DNA of 64,000 nt from Actinomucor elegans (taxonomy: Eukaryota; Mucoromycota; Mucoromycetes; Mucorales; Mucoraceae). The notes below the pieces were generated by a model, which was not told the origin of the DNA, did no database searches, and worked only from the letters and a program-made list of their open reading frames with translations. The stretch's first letter is position 1. Every line of letters begins with the position of its first letter. Made by a program: the position numbers and the translations under genes. Location of the stretch: NCBI GenBank assembly GCA_026027325.1, contig JAMSLZ010000001.1, forward strand, positions 4,030,001-4,094,000, in the 5' to 3' direction. Positions 11,159 through 24,696 of this stretch are shown in pieces.

Positions 11159-14100
11159 CGGCATTAAGAGCTTGGAACAAAGAAAATAAGCAAATAAATA
11201 AACTGTAAAAAAAAAGCCATCCACGCCGCAGCGTTGGTGCTCATTCGAATTTTGCTAGAAAGAAAGAGGATTCTCTCAAAAACTAATTTGTTATCTAATC
11301 AGTTTTCAACCTGTAATAAAAAGATTTCTAATAATTAATCAAAGGAGGTAAGAGGCTGTCTAGCTAATGGAGACTATATAATAGCAGATCATTTGCGTTA
11401 TTGGGAAAATTTGAGGTTTTTACAAGGCGCAATAGCTCATTCTGAACAAGTAGTGCTTAACGTACGCGACATTTGACCGAGATTAACTAAAAATTCCACC
11501 GAAGAGTAAGTCAATCATATGAAGTATTCACAGTTTACTGTTAATAATCGATAAACACGTAATGTATTTTTATTTTTATTTTGGTTAAAATAATATTCTA
11601 ATTGACACTGTAGCTTATTTTAAATATGAAATACTTGTCAAGTACGAAATTATCTTTTAGTTGTTTAATATGCTAATTTCACAAGTTCAATATATCTGAA
11701 AATACATGATTCTTAAGGTACACTGTATAAATACATGCTAAAGTTGTTATTACATGTTTTGTGCATTAACAATAGTTTACAATCAACAATGAACTCATAT
11801 CAGGTTTTCAGGAGAGCATCAGATAAATAGAGTTTATCAATTTAAATCCCAGTAACGCAAAAAATCTCATGAAGGTATACTTTCGCAACCCTTCTTTGAT
11901 AGTAATAAGACCTTTTAGAGATGTAATTTTTAAAGCTGCTATGTTACCGGCTATGCAGAGTGTACATTACTATTCGAGTATTTTATGTAATATATGTATA
12001 AAGAAAGTATTTGTTGCTACTAGATAGTTTAGAGTAAATATGAATCTTTAAATAGATCAATAAAAACTATATACTTTATTTTTTTTTCTTTTGAGCTGGT
12101 GGTGCCCACCAGTCATTTATATGCTGATCTAGCAGTTCGATAATCTATTAAAGGTAAAATTTCTCTTTAGTAGTTGACTATTGAAATTTCGTACAATGAT
12201 AGTGAACCTCTAAAAAGCTACTAAAATAGGCTTAGGACATTTTGAATTGTCCAATCATGCATTGTTGATGTTTGCAATACAAGACAATGTAAGCTTTCAA
12301 ATATTCATGAACGTATAGTTCATTCGATTCGAGCTTTCCATTTTATGAATCAACCACAACTTGGTACAACATATGGAATGCGGGATATCATTTTTTCAAT
12401 GGTGCAACCTATGGAACAGTATGTTTTATTACGGTGTTTGATTTTTATTACATGGTTTGGCTATTGGATATCTCAGTCCTTGTCAAATCTCAAATCATTG
12501 GCACTCAGAATTAATAAACGCAAGCTGGGCAGTCTTTTGGATGTCTGAGTTCTTCGGTACGAATGATGGAAGCTTAATCTGTTTTGCGTATATTACATAT
12601 ACATGATATATATGAAAAAAAAAATGAAAAATTACGCAGTATAAATCTATGCTAAGTCAATTGCAACACATACTAACCATATGCCACTGCATCATCTTTT
12701 TATTAGCATAAATAGTATGGTCTATTGTAAAAACTACTGTTTATCTTTTATAAAAGGATTTTCGCGCAATTTTTCAACAATACCTGCGCATTAGATATTT
12801 AAGTGCTATAACCTTTTTATTTACATAGCGAAATATACACTTAGAGTAAATTAAATCTGTATACTTTGATCTTCATTATTCGTTAGGTCACAATTATAAT
12901 TACTGTAATATAGAAATAAGCAAAGGAAGAAAATATTAAACCGCTAATATATTTCTCTAACTTGAATACTAATACACAGAGAGTACTTGTCAAGCGTGCA
13001 AAAACACTTAAAAAGCCAGTATACATTGAATAGCAGACGCTAGATTTCATCAGATCGCGAAGAGTGGACAAGCAGATAACCATCAATCAATAGAAAATCC
13101 AAACTCAAGTAGTATAATTAGATATCTTTATATCATTTGTTTGACGGTGTAAAAGACGTGTAAGAGACACTAATATGATACAACTACGCTCTATTGTATA
13201 GTTTCCAGATTAAATCTCTGTATTCATTTTGTACTTTTCAATTAAAAAACACTGGATTTATGGTTATAAAGTAAAATAGAACACGTATCAACACCTTGTC
13301 AAAAGAAATTCGATACACTTAAGAAGTATATAATGTTAATTACACGATTGAGTTCTGTACATATGAGTGCTGTTGATATGTACCAAACAAATATAAGCGA
13401 GCATCACTTTATTTACTGAAATAAAGAAATACATATTACCTAGTATACATCAATCACCTAACTAGTACTCCAGCTTACTCAGACAAGCGAGATCTACCTT
13501 TATAAGTTCTTTTGATACTTGATAGATACTATTCCTTTATTACGATGAAGTTACATTATCATTCTTTTTATAGTTTTACTCGTTGCCTCGCATACAGTTA
13601 CGCATACAATATATGTAAAGAAAAGATAATCGAATTAGACTTTATCTTGATAGGAGTCAAACTGGGGCCGTTTTTCCTGAAGTTCTATCTGTAGAATACC
13701 TATGACCCTAACTCATGCTAGATCAAAGAAACATCACTCAGAAAAAGCCACGCTTTCGCCGTCACACCAGAATTGTTTCTTTACTGGGTCCATCTAGTCT
13801 TTAATGATTGGGCTCAAGTTTGTGTAATGCGTATCTATTAGCTTTAATTATGAAGCGTTTCTAGAATAAATATTTAAAATTCAATAGAACAAGATGTAAC
13901 TGTTGCGATATATAGTTTGGTAATGCTTTGGATCAATATTATGAAAGGTTTTCGTTGACCACCACCAGTGAAATGAGAGTAGATCTTGATAGGGTTTCGG
14001 CTATTAAAATGTTAAAAGAAAAAAAATCTATTGGAGGACAGACGCTATAAATCAAAGTCAGACAAGAAATTGGCTCTTGGTACCTTTTGGAATAAAATTG

Positions 14101-14644
14101 GTATGTTTAACGCGTCTTTATAATAGAAAATATAAACGGATACAGGTTTTCTTAATGAAAAATATATAATTTTTAAACGAAGATTTAATAACATAAAGAG
14201 CTTGCTAATCTGTGTAACAAAAGATAGAATTATAGGCAAGTCTTTGGTAGATTTTTAGAAATATAATCTCTCGGCAATAACTTGAATTTTTTATATAAGA
14301 AAAATTGCAAAAAAAAATATTAAAGCTAATAATAGATGCAAAGAACATATATCTATTAACAATTCAGCTCTCAAAGTGTAGAGAACCCTGTCTAAAATTT
14401 ATCTGACGAAAAATAAGCGTGAATCTAAATTTTTTTCGAATCATTTTGCCTGGTTATATGAGACAAAAAGGTGTGTGTGTGTGTTGGTTGGGTTATAATC
14501 TAAAGCGCGCTTACACTCCTAAACCTTGCTGTATTTTTTTTTTTTCTCATCTCACTCTTGTCCTTTTATCAATCAGTAGAAAGGCCAAAGTTTCCAAGTT
14601 TCAAGCGAAAACCAACAGTTATAGCTGCAAAAGAATATTTATGA
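11159..14644. other. Large AT-rich intergenic gap (3.5 kb)
   Basis: No gene could be supported. Open frames at 12345-12548 (+), 12883-13086 (-) and 14045-14239 (-) lack motifs and splice context. The gap holds repeat copy J (11417-11486), a small perfect hairpin at 12096-12112 (7-bp arms, 3-nt loop) and a possible tiny repeat fragment near 14331-14350. The last 150 bp, with a GT run (14473-14484) and a long T tract, form the INO80 promoter. Confidence 0.5.
11417..11486 (-). repeat. Dispersed intergenic repeat, copy J
   Basis: Read on the minus strand, this copy gives TTAATCTCGGTCAAATGTCGCG, then TTGTTCAGAATGAG and TTGCGCCTTGTAAAAA. These are the same three blocks, in the same order, as copies A, B and G. 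The match to copy B in the first block is TAATCYCGRTCAAATGTCGC. Confidence 0.65.
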
Positions 14645-17600
14645 ATGGCGTTTGATCAACCTAATCAACCACCTCATCGGCCACAGGCACCAGCCGAACA
14701 AGCCAATTCAGCAGAAATGTCTTTGCCACCAATCACATCGGAAGATTGGGAATATAATAGATATAACCCTGGATCCATGAATAATAGAAACTATTATGCC
14801 AGCGGTTATCCACCCCAACAGCCTCAGCAGCCTTATCCACCTTCACAAGAACATCTTGATTATGCAAGCCGTGCTACTTATTCAACCTCTTCATGGGAAC
14901 AGGTTTGTTAAATTTTTACAAACTAAAAGGAATTTAAAAGGACTGATGGGCGCGTTCGCCTTTAATTAGAATACGCGTCAATACTCTTCACCATCCAGAG
15001 AATATCCACCTTCTTATCAACCTCAACCTCATATACAGCCTACAGTTCAACCTATGTTACAATCCAATGCTCCATATGATCCAATCCGTAGCAACTATGC
15101 TTCTTCTACCGCTGTATGTATATATTTGCTAAAATCTTTTCATATACTGATCAAATATGTTTTGTAACAGGCGCCAGGATCTCTTTCTCCACCACATGTA
15201 AGAACTGTACAATGAAATATACGATGTGATGTATTAGCTAACACACTTGATAGGATCGCAATCAGGCAGCCAACATATCACCCGTCATGTCAATATCTCA
15301 ACTTCTTTCTTCAGACAATGCTGTTCAACAACCATCCACCGTTTATTCACCTACTACCGAAACAACAGCACCAGCATTTGAGCACAAGTATGATCCCATT
15401 GAACGTCGAAATAATGGTATTCAAAACTTGCTCAATAGCGACACCGATGAAAAGTATCAGATGGCTGATTCTGATACTGATACAGAAGACATTGCTTTGA
15501 TAAGGTCTCCAAAAGTTGAAGCTATTATCAAATCAAACACAACAGCTCTACCAACGTCCAATATAAAGGTAAGAAACAACTACAAAAATGTAGCCGCTGA
15601 AACTAATATGATTCATTGAATAGCATGGCACAGGTATATACATCCACTAAACTAAAGTCTTTTATTTTTACTAAGCTTTGCAGCAGTTCGTCCCCATAGC
15701 GATGACAGTGATTCCACCATGGACGAGCTTAGTGACGTTGAAACGAAACACAATCAAATCAAATCGCTTGCTCAACGAACCCGAGAAGAACTTGCATTCT
15801 CTGATGGCGGTGAAGACGATGATGACGAGGTTCTTTTAGCATATCGGGAAGAAATGATTCAGTTCATGGTGAATGTGCATACAAGAAGAAAGCGTGTCAT
15901 TGAGGAATATGAAAAGAAGGAAGCTGTAAGCAATGTTGTGCTTTTGTTTGAATCTTTGACTAATGATTGCATTATAGAGGAGACATGCCAAAATGAAGGA
16001 ACGTATTGAACAAATCTATGAGAAGCGATACGGTACACGTATGCCCAAGAGTGATGTATTCAAAAAGCGATCCAAGCAGTATAAGCAGATCAAGAAGTTC
16101 AAACATAACCACAGACACAGTGACGGTGATACAACTGATACAGAAGCTTTTGATACAGAAGACGGACGCAAACTGTCTTCTGAGCGTAAAGTGGAGGATG
16201 AAAGACAGAAGATTTGGCTCACCATTGCTAGAAAGGATATCCCTCGAGTAAGTTCAATAGAGTGTAAAAGCAACCTATGCTTATGTCAATGATAGATGAC
16301 CCGTATCTTGTCACGTGTTCAAGCAACTCGATCTGGAAATTGTAAGAAGGTGGCTCAATACTGTCAAAAGGAAGTGCGTCGCGTTGCTACTAACGGTGGC
16401 CGTGCTAACCGTGATATGCAAAATAAAGCTAAGCGTGCCAACAAAGAGGTAACGTTCACAAAACTATTGCACAGTATCAACTGTATCTAACGTCATATAT
16501 AATATAGATGTTGCTGTTCTGGAAAAAGAATGAAAAGGAAGAAAGAGAACTTCGCAAGAAGGCTGAAAAGGAAGCTTTGGATCGATTGAAACAAGAGGAA
16601 GAGCGTAGAGAAGCACAGCGACAAGCACGTAAATTAAACTTTTTGATCACTCAGACTGAGCTTTACAGTCACTTTATCGGCAGAAAGATCAAACAAGATA
16701 ATGAGGAAGACGATGAAACAGCGATGCCTGCTCCTTCAGGGCTGTCGACTCCATTGGCACCTTTTGCGCCTTCAGATGAATTAGATGCTAACGCTGCTAT
16801 TACTGAAGTTGGTGTAGTGAACTTTGATGAGGAAGATGAAAATGTGCTAAAGGAACAAGCAAGATTGAGTGCTCAAAATGCTTTAGCTAAACAGCGTAAC
16901 CAAACTAGAGAGTTCGATCAAGGCGCGCGTGAAAGACGTATTGCTGCTGGTGATGATGTTAGCGCGAACCAAATGGCTTGTAAGTAGACTGGTTATTGTA
17001 TACAATAACATTGGTTTAACTCGATATTTTGTATCTAGTTGATGAAATGAACTTTCAAGATCCATCTAGTATGGGATCTGGTCCAGAAGTTTTACAACCC
17101 AACATGCTCATGTGTCAGTTAAAGAGCTATCAACTAAAAGGTCTCAATTGGCTTGCAAATCTGTACGAGCAAGGTATCAATGGTATTCTTGCAGACGAAA
17201 TGGGTTTGGGAAAGGTAACATAAGTAATGTATTTATGTAGAATGTTAACTAATCTCTATAATAGACTGTTCAATCTATATCTCTGTTGGCTTATCTTGCT
17301 GAAGTACATAATATTTGGGGTCCTTTCTTAGTCATTGCACCTGCTTCTACTCTTCACAACTGGCAGCAAGAATTCGCCAAGTTTGTGCCCCAATTCAGGG
17401 TAAGTATCACATGCATAGCGAACAAACATTTGCTAACGCGGTCTATTTATCTAGGCTCTTCCTTACTGGGGCAACCCTAAAGATCGTAAAGTACTGCGTC
17501 AATTCTGGAATAGAAAGCAACTGTACGGCAAAGATGCACCTTTTCATATCGTTATCACCAGTTACCAGCTTGTATTAACTGATGTCACCTATTTCCAACG

Positions 17601-20066
17601 CGTTAAATGGCAATACATGATTTTGGATGAAGCGCAAGCTATCAAGAGTTCTTCTAGCGCTCGTTGGAAGCAGTTACTTGGATTCCATTGCCGTAACAGA
17701 TTGCTTTTAACTGGTACACCCATTCAGAACAGCATGCAAGGTATGAAGAAGAGTAGGCACTTGAAAATCATGTACTAACTTGTTGATAGAACTATGGGCT
17801 TTACTCCATTTCATTATGCCTACACTATTCGACTCGCACGAAGAGTTTAGTGAATGGTTTTCTAAAGATATTGAAAGTCATGCCGAGAATCGAGGTTCAT
17901 TGAATCAGCACCAATTAAAACGTCTACACATGATTTTGAAGCCTTTCATGTTGCGTCGTATCAAGAGAAATGTACAGCATGAATTAGGCGAAAAGATTGA
18001 AGTGGAAGTATTCTGCGAACTGACAGCTAGACAAAGAGCCTTATATCGCGGATTAAAGGAAAAGATATCGATTGCTGAGTTACTAGAAAAGGCCACTTCA
18101 TTGGGCGATATAGAAAACATGGACAGTTTAATGAACTTGGTGATGCAGTTCAGAAAGGTCTGCAATCACCCCGAATTGTTTGAACGTGCGGATGTCATGT
18201 CGCCTATGTCATTCTGTGATTTCAGTGAGACTGGGTCTCTTTCCAAAGAAACGTCACTCTATTGTCCTTATTCTGCTACAAGTCACATCAAATATCGTAT
18301 CCCCAAGAAACTTTATAGAAATGGTGGTTTCTTGAAGGTAGTAGGCCCTGAATCCAATGAAGGATCTAGAGCAAAATATCTCGATAATATATTCAGTATG
18401 TGGAACAACAAGCACATCTACGATTCAGAGTTCTCAAGTGACACAGGTAAACTACTCGGCATTGATGCATCATCGTGTGAATACTTACTCTCTATAGATG
18501 CTGCATTCTCATTCTTGAGATTTACTGATATGGCGCCCAGTGAGGCAAGTTACTTGTTCAAAGCTACACTGCTGGAGAAATGGATGCATTATTTAGCAAG
18601 ACGCGATCAACAGGCAAGAAGAAGAATGTATACTGAAGCAACTACTGGATTGTTCCTAATTAAAGAAGATTCGCCTATGTCTGCACTCATGATCACACCT
18701 GGCTCTGCATTAGATGAATTAACGCATGTATCCGACAAATTTATCCAAGATACCCAAGTGTTTGGTCAATGCTATTTACCAGCGGTAAAGTATATAGATT
18801 ACTAAAAAAAAAAAAAAAAAAAAATACTCATCTCCTTTAACTAGGTCAATTCTGTACCAGTAGATATCATTTGCGATGATGTTTCGTTTATCCGCGAAAA
18901 GCATGACTACATGTTTGATATTAATACAAGATCTTGCTTGTTTGGCACACCCGAGTACGTTACAAAGATAATGCCCGAGGAAGCACGTAATTTAGCCGCC
19001 GTTGTACAAAAGACAAACGCTGGCATTATGACTGTACCATCATCAGGCCATGGTTTCTCATGGATGAAGGTGCCATGTAAGTAGTTTTTTGTTTTAGAAA
19101 TTATGCATATAGATAGTAATTTCTTGCAAATAGCCATGAAGGACCTTATTCTGGACTCTGGTAAACTGGCTACCATGGATAAACTATTAGAAAGACTCAA
19201 GACAGAAGGTCATCGTTGTTTGATCTATTTCCAGATGACACGTATGATTGATCTGTTTGAAGAGTATATTGCATACAAACAATATCGCTACTTGCGCTTG
19301 GATGGTTCTTCCAAGATTTCCGATCGTCGTGATATGGTGCAAGATTGGCAAACCCGTCCCGAGATATTCATCTTCTTACTCAGTACACGTGCTGGTGGTT
19401 TGGGTATCAATTTGACGGCTGCTGATACTGTCATCTTTTATGATAGTGATTGGAACCCTACAGTAGATCAACAGGCTATGGATCGTGCTCATCGTCTTGG
19501 TCAAACCAAGCAAGTAACAGTATATCGTTTAATTACAAAGGGTACCATTGAAGAACGTATCTTGCAACGAGCCAAGCAGAAGGACGAGGTAACAATGCAG
19601 TCTGTGCTTCATGTAACCTAGTACTAACCTTTTAGTATAGATTCAAAAGGTAGTTATCTCTGGTGGAGAATTTAGACAAGTCGACTTTAAGCCAAGAGAA
19701 ATCGTATCTCTTCTATTGGATGATGAAGGTAAATTTATCCGATTTAGTTGTTTCAACATATACTAATCTATATCAACAGAACTCGATAACAAGCTACAAC
19801 TACAGCTGAAACGAAAGGCAGAAGAAGATGAACAAAAGAAGGTAGCTAGACCTGTGAAACGATCTCGAAAACAGGCATTAGCGACCGAAGGTTCCAAGGA
19901 ATCCACTCCAGCTCTTAGTCCTTCTAATGTGGATCGATTGTTCAGTGCAGGCGAAGATATTATTAATACAAACGAAGATGAAGCAATTGGCGGGCCTACA
20001 CCAACTAAAAAGACAAAAGCAAGTAGAATTGGTCGACCCAGAACCAACTTTTCGTTTACTGGCTAA
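14645..20066 (+). CDS. INO80: INO80 chromatin-remodelling ATPase
   Basis: About 15 exons, with a product of roughly 1,500 aa. The start ATG (14645) opens a Gln/Pro/Tyr-rich disordered N-terminus and acidic stretches. Then comes the DBINO domain (about 15993-16650, including [16 protein letters not shown] and [11 protein letters not shown]). The Snf2 ATPase follows: [14 protein letters not shown] (17175-17215), a DEAQ box in [11 protein letters not shown] (17620-17648) and [11 protein letters not shown]. The family's long insertion carries [13 protein letters not shown]. The helicase C half (19103-19600) has [17 protein letters not shown] and [20 protein letters not shown], rather than DEAH, together with DBINO is diagnostic of INO80. 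The C-terminus is basic with nuclear-signal-like KRSRK and [15 protein letters not shown]80 slides nucleosomes and exchanges H2A.Z. One intron (18786-18844) contains a 21-nt A run. Confidence 0.96.
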
Positions 20067-20539
20067 TAACATAATAAAGTTTTGCATTTTTCCCGTATTA
20101 AAACAAACAGAATTGCTATATAGATGCATCATCCGGAGGTCTTTACAGCCAGAGAAAAAAAAAAAAAAAAGAGTATTGCATGAAACTTGAGCATAGTGCA
20201 TTACTGTAACTATTACACGAAACCTTACTTACTATAGTCATTACACAAAACAAAGATATTAAACCCTTCCATAATTTTATGATATACCCACAAGAGTGGA
20301 AATAGATTAGTTTTATTGTAAACCCATCCTGCAACCGGGATGGCTGTCGGTTTCGATCATGTTGAATGTCGATAATAATAATAAGAAAAAAAAACGAATA
20401 TGTAAACAAAAAGGAAAATATAAACTTATCTAACAAATTAGAGTTGATGTAATAGTTGTGATGAGATAAATGGCATTGAAGGTGAAATTAAAGGGATATG
20501 AAATGCAGTTTGTTGAAAACGTTAGCTCAAAATTGTAAC
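20067..20539. other. Convergent 3' region of INO80 and SAM synthetase
   Basis: This holds only 3' UTR-like sequence. It contains a 12-A run (20157-20170), and a small hairpin CCATCC-8 nt-GGATGG at about 20322-20342. No gene. Confidence 0.5.
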
Positions 20540-21881
20540 TTAAAACTTGAGTTCCTTGGGGTGTTCCCAAGTGAATTCATCACGACCAAAGTGACCGTAA
20601 GCAGCAGTCTTTTGGTAGATGGGCTTGAAGAGATCAAGGTCCTTGACAATGACACCAGGACGAAGGTCAAAGTTATCACGGATAATCTTGACTAATTCAG
20701 CAGTGGTCTTGTCAGAAGTACCGTAGGTATCGACAAAGATGGAGAGAGGCTCGGCAACACCGATAGCATAAGAGAGTTGGACAAGAGCACGACGAGCGAG
20801 CTTGGCATTGACCAAAGACTTGGCAATCCAACGAGCAGTGTAAGCAGCAGAACGATCAACCTTGGACCAATCCTTACCAGAGAAAGCTCCACCACCATGA
20901 GCACCCCAACCACTATAGAAGGAATTGATTAAACAACCGAACCCACTTTGAAGAGAGAAAAAAAAATTTTTTTTTTTCGAAAATTTTTTTTTTGATTCCA
21001 CTTACCCATAGGTATCAACAATAATCTTACGACCAGTCAAACCGGCATCACCTTGAGGACCACCAATGATGAACTTACCAGAGGGTTGCAAGTGATAGAC
21101 GGTATCCTTCAAGAGATGAGCAGGGATAACGGGCTTAATGATGTGTTCCATCAAGGCCTTACGGAGATCCTCAGTCTCGATCTCAGCAGCGTGTTGAACA
21201 GAGACAACGACGGTATCGACACGAAGAGGGACCATAGCACCGTTATCGTTCTTGTATTCAATGGTGACCTGGGTCTTGGAATCAGGACGCAACCAGGCGA
21301 GAGTACCATCACGACGGAGATCAGCCATACGCTTGTTGAGCTTGTGAGAGAGGACAGCAGTCAAGGGCATCATTTCGGGAGTTTCATCAGTGGCATAACC
21401 AAACATGATACCTATTTCAATGGTTAATATCTAGGAATATATTGATAATTATTCATTTACCTTGATCACCGGCACCAATATCTTCAATGTTGAAGGACTT
21501 TTGAACCAAACCTTGAGAGATATCAGGGGATTGTTGTTCAATAGCGACCAAGACGTTACAGGTCTTGTAATCGAAACCCTTCTCAGAGTCATCATAACCA
21601 ATTTGCTTGATGGCGTTACGGATGATCTTTTGGTAGTCAAGGTTAGCCTTGGTGGTGATTTCACCAAAGACCATGATCATACCAGTCTTGGCAGCAGTTT
21701 CACAAGCAACCTTGGACATAGGATCTTGAGCCAAACAGGCATCCAAAATAGCATCAGAGACTTGATCACAGATCTTGTCTATTCAAACCATTAGTCTATC
21801 ATTACGCGTCTAATACTATAGAAACATACCAGGATGACCTTCGCCAACAGATTCAGAGGTGAAAAGGAAAGTCTCGCTCAT
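20540..21881 (-). CDS. SAM1: S-adenosylmethionine synthetase
   Basis: Exons 21881-21830, 21778-21461, 21411-21006 and 20912-20540 give 382 aa, the family length. The protein starts [19 protein letters not shown]. Motifs: GHPDKICDQ (ATP), [48 protein letters not shown] (the glycine-rich P-loop-like signature) and VGVAEPLS-type [14 protein letters not shown]. It makes S-adenosylmethionine from ATP and methionine in the cytosol. Intron 3 (20913-21005, 93 nt) carries A9T12 and T12 tracts around TCGAAAA, a self-complementary AT hairpin near its acceptor side. The gene symbol follows yeast; one paralogue is seen here. Confidence 0.97.
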
Positions 21882-23237
21882 TTTAGTATGATTAAACAGA
21901 AGAAAGGGTATGAAAAAGAAGAACCAAAACCCAAATTCGACTTTATCTTAGTATTTATTCTTTTTTTTCATCTGAAAGCCACCCAAGACGCCCAATCAAG
22001 TGCGTTAAAAATGGCGTGTTCGCCCAATCATAATCCAGTATCCGTTCAATCGCGACATCCTCAATCAAATTCGTTGATCTTTTCTTTCCAAACAAATGAC
22101 AGGGTTAATCGAGGTCCCTAACAGAATTTCTTCGGAATAACGTAATCATGGTTCTATTGAAAATAACGCAGGTAAGAGGATGCTAAACTTGAGGTGCATC
22201 TTTATATTTTTGCATCTCATCTCTTTTGATAGGGCAACACAAGATGAAGCCATAACGCTTTTACCTTTATTCTGCTTGGCCTATGAGCACTTGCCACGGT
22301 TATTCCATGTTACCTGGCAAGTCCAACATCTAAAAAAGCACGTGTGCTATAGTTTATTTCCCCCAAATCTTTGCCGTGCCTTGATCTTACTTTCTCAGGC
22401 TCATTTCTCTAGTTTCTACTTTTCTAAAGCAACGGGAAAAAAAAAAATATTTTCTTGAGTGTCACCATATCAACAGCCCCTGTCATTGAAACAATAACCG
22501 TCATTAGCCCTTATTATGGCGACAGATATATATAAGAACACTTTTGCCCTTAATGAAGGTGAGAACCCAGCAAATCATACTAATTGAATGAGATGCATGT
22601 TTGTTTGTCTCTACAAAATTTTCATCTGTGGCTGGTGATCTTATTTATTTGAATCCAATAAGCGGTGGTATCCTATTCACCTGTCAGACCCCAATAACTA
22701 CCATAAAATTGCGCTTTAACCATCAATGGACAGATAAAGCCCCTTGATTTTCGGGAAATTAATAGAATAAAGAGCGTCTCTTTCAATGAATCAACTCTTG
22801 AAACGGTCCATCAAAGTGAGTAGGTGCTAGATGATTCCAAAGATCGTGTTTCAGATATATATCTGCTTTTCAAAAAAACTAGTTCAAACCTATTTTTATT
22901 GGATATCGGAGAACAACGGATATGTACAGTAAAGTGTATTCCGTGATACCTGCTTGACAAAATTTTGAAATTATTTGAATTCTTCCAGTTCAACAATGAA
23001 CCAAGACGTAGCTTTAATTCTCAGGTAGTGTATAGACTAAATCCTTTTTGTTTTAGTTATATTTCTGTAAGTATGCAATAAAAAAATTGCTAGATAATTC
23101 CAATATATCATATGTACAATAACAGTAACACTAATTGATGGTTTATTAAAATGAAGAATGGGAAATAAACTTCCAAGAGCGGATTATGATGTTTTAAAGA
23201 GCGGGTTTATTTTCTTTATTTACATAGGAGAAATCTA
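21882..23237. other. Intergenic gap upstream of SAM synthetase
   Basis: The promoter of the SAM synthetase gene lies at the left end. Open frames at 21834-22121 and 22180-22458 (+) show no motif or splice support. Nothing else was identified. Confidence 0.5.
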
Positions 23238-23888
23238 CTACCAAGGAGTGTGATTTTCTCTAAAATTTCTAAGCATTCTTAATACATTGATACAACATTT
23301 TTTATAAGTATCAATTATTCTTTTGGTAGAATCCAAATTCACCATAAATTTTACCAAACTTTTAATACATAAGTACTTGAAGGAACCAATTTCAAACATT
23401 GGATATAACACCCCAGAGTCCAAAACAAATAAAAATGCTACTATAATAAATCCTACATAAAAGATTACAAGTAATTGCTTTCTACATCGATAAATAATAT
23501 TCTCATACTTATCTGCAGCTTGTACAGCAATAATAGCTTTAAGATTCTGTTCATTCAATGCTTTTTACAGAATCGAAGCAAATCGAAGCAAATCTTTAAG
23601 TTTTTTGGAGTGTCTTCTGCGCTTAAATCAAGCGCAACTTCACAGTACCCTGTAGCCAAGACAATTATTCTCTGAAAAACCTCAATCATGTTTCCATCTA
23701 GTCTCAATGACTCTGTATTTTCCATAATTTGATTTATCCTAATGTAACAGTTTATACTAATAACATGATAATACTCTATTTGGTGAAATATACTATTTGA
23801 ATAATCTATCATTCCTACAATCATAGAACAGTACACTGATTAGAGGATCAAGATAGTTGGTTATTAGTTCCATTTCTTTTAACTTCAT
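23238..23888 (-). pseudogene. Unrecognised protein gene broken by a frameshift
   Basis: Two overlapping minus-strand frames look like parts of one protein. The first starts at ATG 23888 (MKLKEMELITNYLDPLISVY) and stops at 23555 after FDLLRFCKKH (111 aa). The second, in the next frame, continues ALNEQNLKAIIAVQAADKYE to a stop at 23238 and contains a strongly hydrophobic span (LLVIFYVGFIIVAFLFVL). The break sits at an A5 run (23563-23567); one extra A would join the frames. Just upstream is a 10-bp tandem duplication (about 23571-23592). No intron of plausible length can bridge the frames. Either this is a decayed gene or the homopolymer is misread. I recognise no domain. Confidence 0.4.
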
Positions 23889-24004
23889 GATCAATAATGA
23901 TATTGTTTGGTAGCTTGTTTACAGTGAATAATTTACATGAACCATTACTTGACTATTGTGTTGACTATAAAGTATTTTTTTTTACTGGTTAATCAGTCTG
24001 TTAA

Positions 24005-24269
24005 TTAATTTGGCATCTTTATTATTAGTTTTGAAACAGAATTGGTATAGCTTCTTTTTGAACGAGCTTCTTTTTGTGCTTCCATCACCTCCTACAAAAA
24101 TTAGCTATTAACATTATGCATTTTAAAATAAAAATCAATAGTTGCTCTGAAGTAAGATACCAAATTTTCCAAACAATAGATTGCTCACTTGGAGGTTTTG
24201 ATTGAGATAGTTACTCAACAGTTTGGGGTCAAACATGTTTATATTATCAACACCAATACAATCCATCAT
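24005..24269 (-). CDS. Possible small two-exon gene, unknown
   Basis: Exon 24269-24189 begins MMDCIGVDNINMFDPKLL and ends at a GTGAGC donor. Exon 24091-24005 follows a TTTTTGTAG acceptor and reads EVMEAQKEARSKRSYTNSVS, then LIIKMPN and a stop. Phases agree, giving 55 aa. The amino-acid make-up looks protein-like and the splice sites are good, but the product is short and I know no family for it. It could be the 3' part of a larger gene whose other exons I missed, or a remnant of the same element as its neighbours at 24.4 and 23.5 kb, all on the same strand. Confidence 0.35.
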
Positions 24270-24368
24270 GATTGAAGAATATTAATTTTGAGATATCCTA
24301 ATTTGTCCATTGAAGAAAAGAAAAATAGCTCTGACCTTCATTTCAAAACACTGTCAGTGGGTGTTGTT

Positions 24369-24696
24369 CTAGATTTTAATCGTATGTTTTTTTTCTCCGT
24401 TTTCAAGCCTAGGAATAGAATCGTAACCACTGTTCGCATGAACACCTAGTATGTTTTCTGCTGCTGCTTCCTACGTAACAAGTGCTTAGGCCAATAGTGG
24501 GCGCAAACCCTAAACTCACTCATGCACTAGAAACAGTTCTACAATAAATAATCTACCAACAAACTAGCAAACTCACCAAGTTTTTCATTTTTTTTATCAT
24601 GTACTTGATTAGTTCTGATGTCAAATCTAATATCTTGGAGAGATTGATTTTGATGACGAATTCCCAAGCCTTTTCGTATGACTTTTCAAACATGCC
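24369..24696 (-). CDS. Possible small gene or 3' exons of a decayed gene, unknown
   Basis: Exon 24696-24577 (after ACAG) reads GMFEKSYEKAWEFVIKINLS and continues with a helical Lys/Leu-rich stretch to a GTGAGT donor. Exon 24470-24369 reads EAAAENILGVHANSGYDSIP, RLENGEKKHTIKI, stop. From ATG 24693 this is 72 aa. Further upstream, near 24790, a phase-compatible exon ending in GTAATC would read MSY-stop-EQDK, with TGA inside it, which hints at decay of the 5' end. No domain recognised. Confidence 0.35.

Noticed and set aside
12096..12112. Perfect small hairpin followed (minus strand) by A-rich DNA
   Set aside because: Seven-base arms occur by chance at this scale; no gene end lies nearby, so a terminator role is unsupported.
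20322..20342. CCATCC/GGATGG hairpin between INO80 and SAM synthetase
   Set aside because: Six-base arms with an eight-base loop; too weak to call without conservation.
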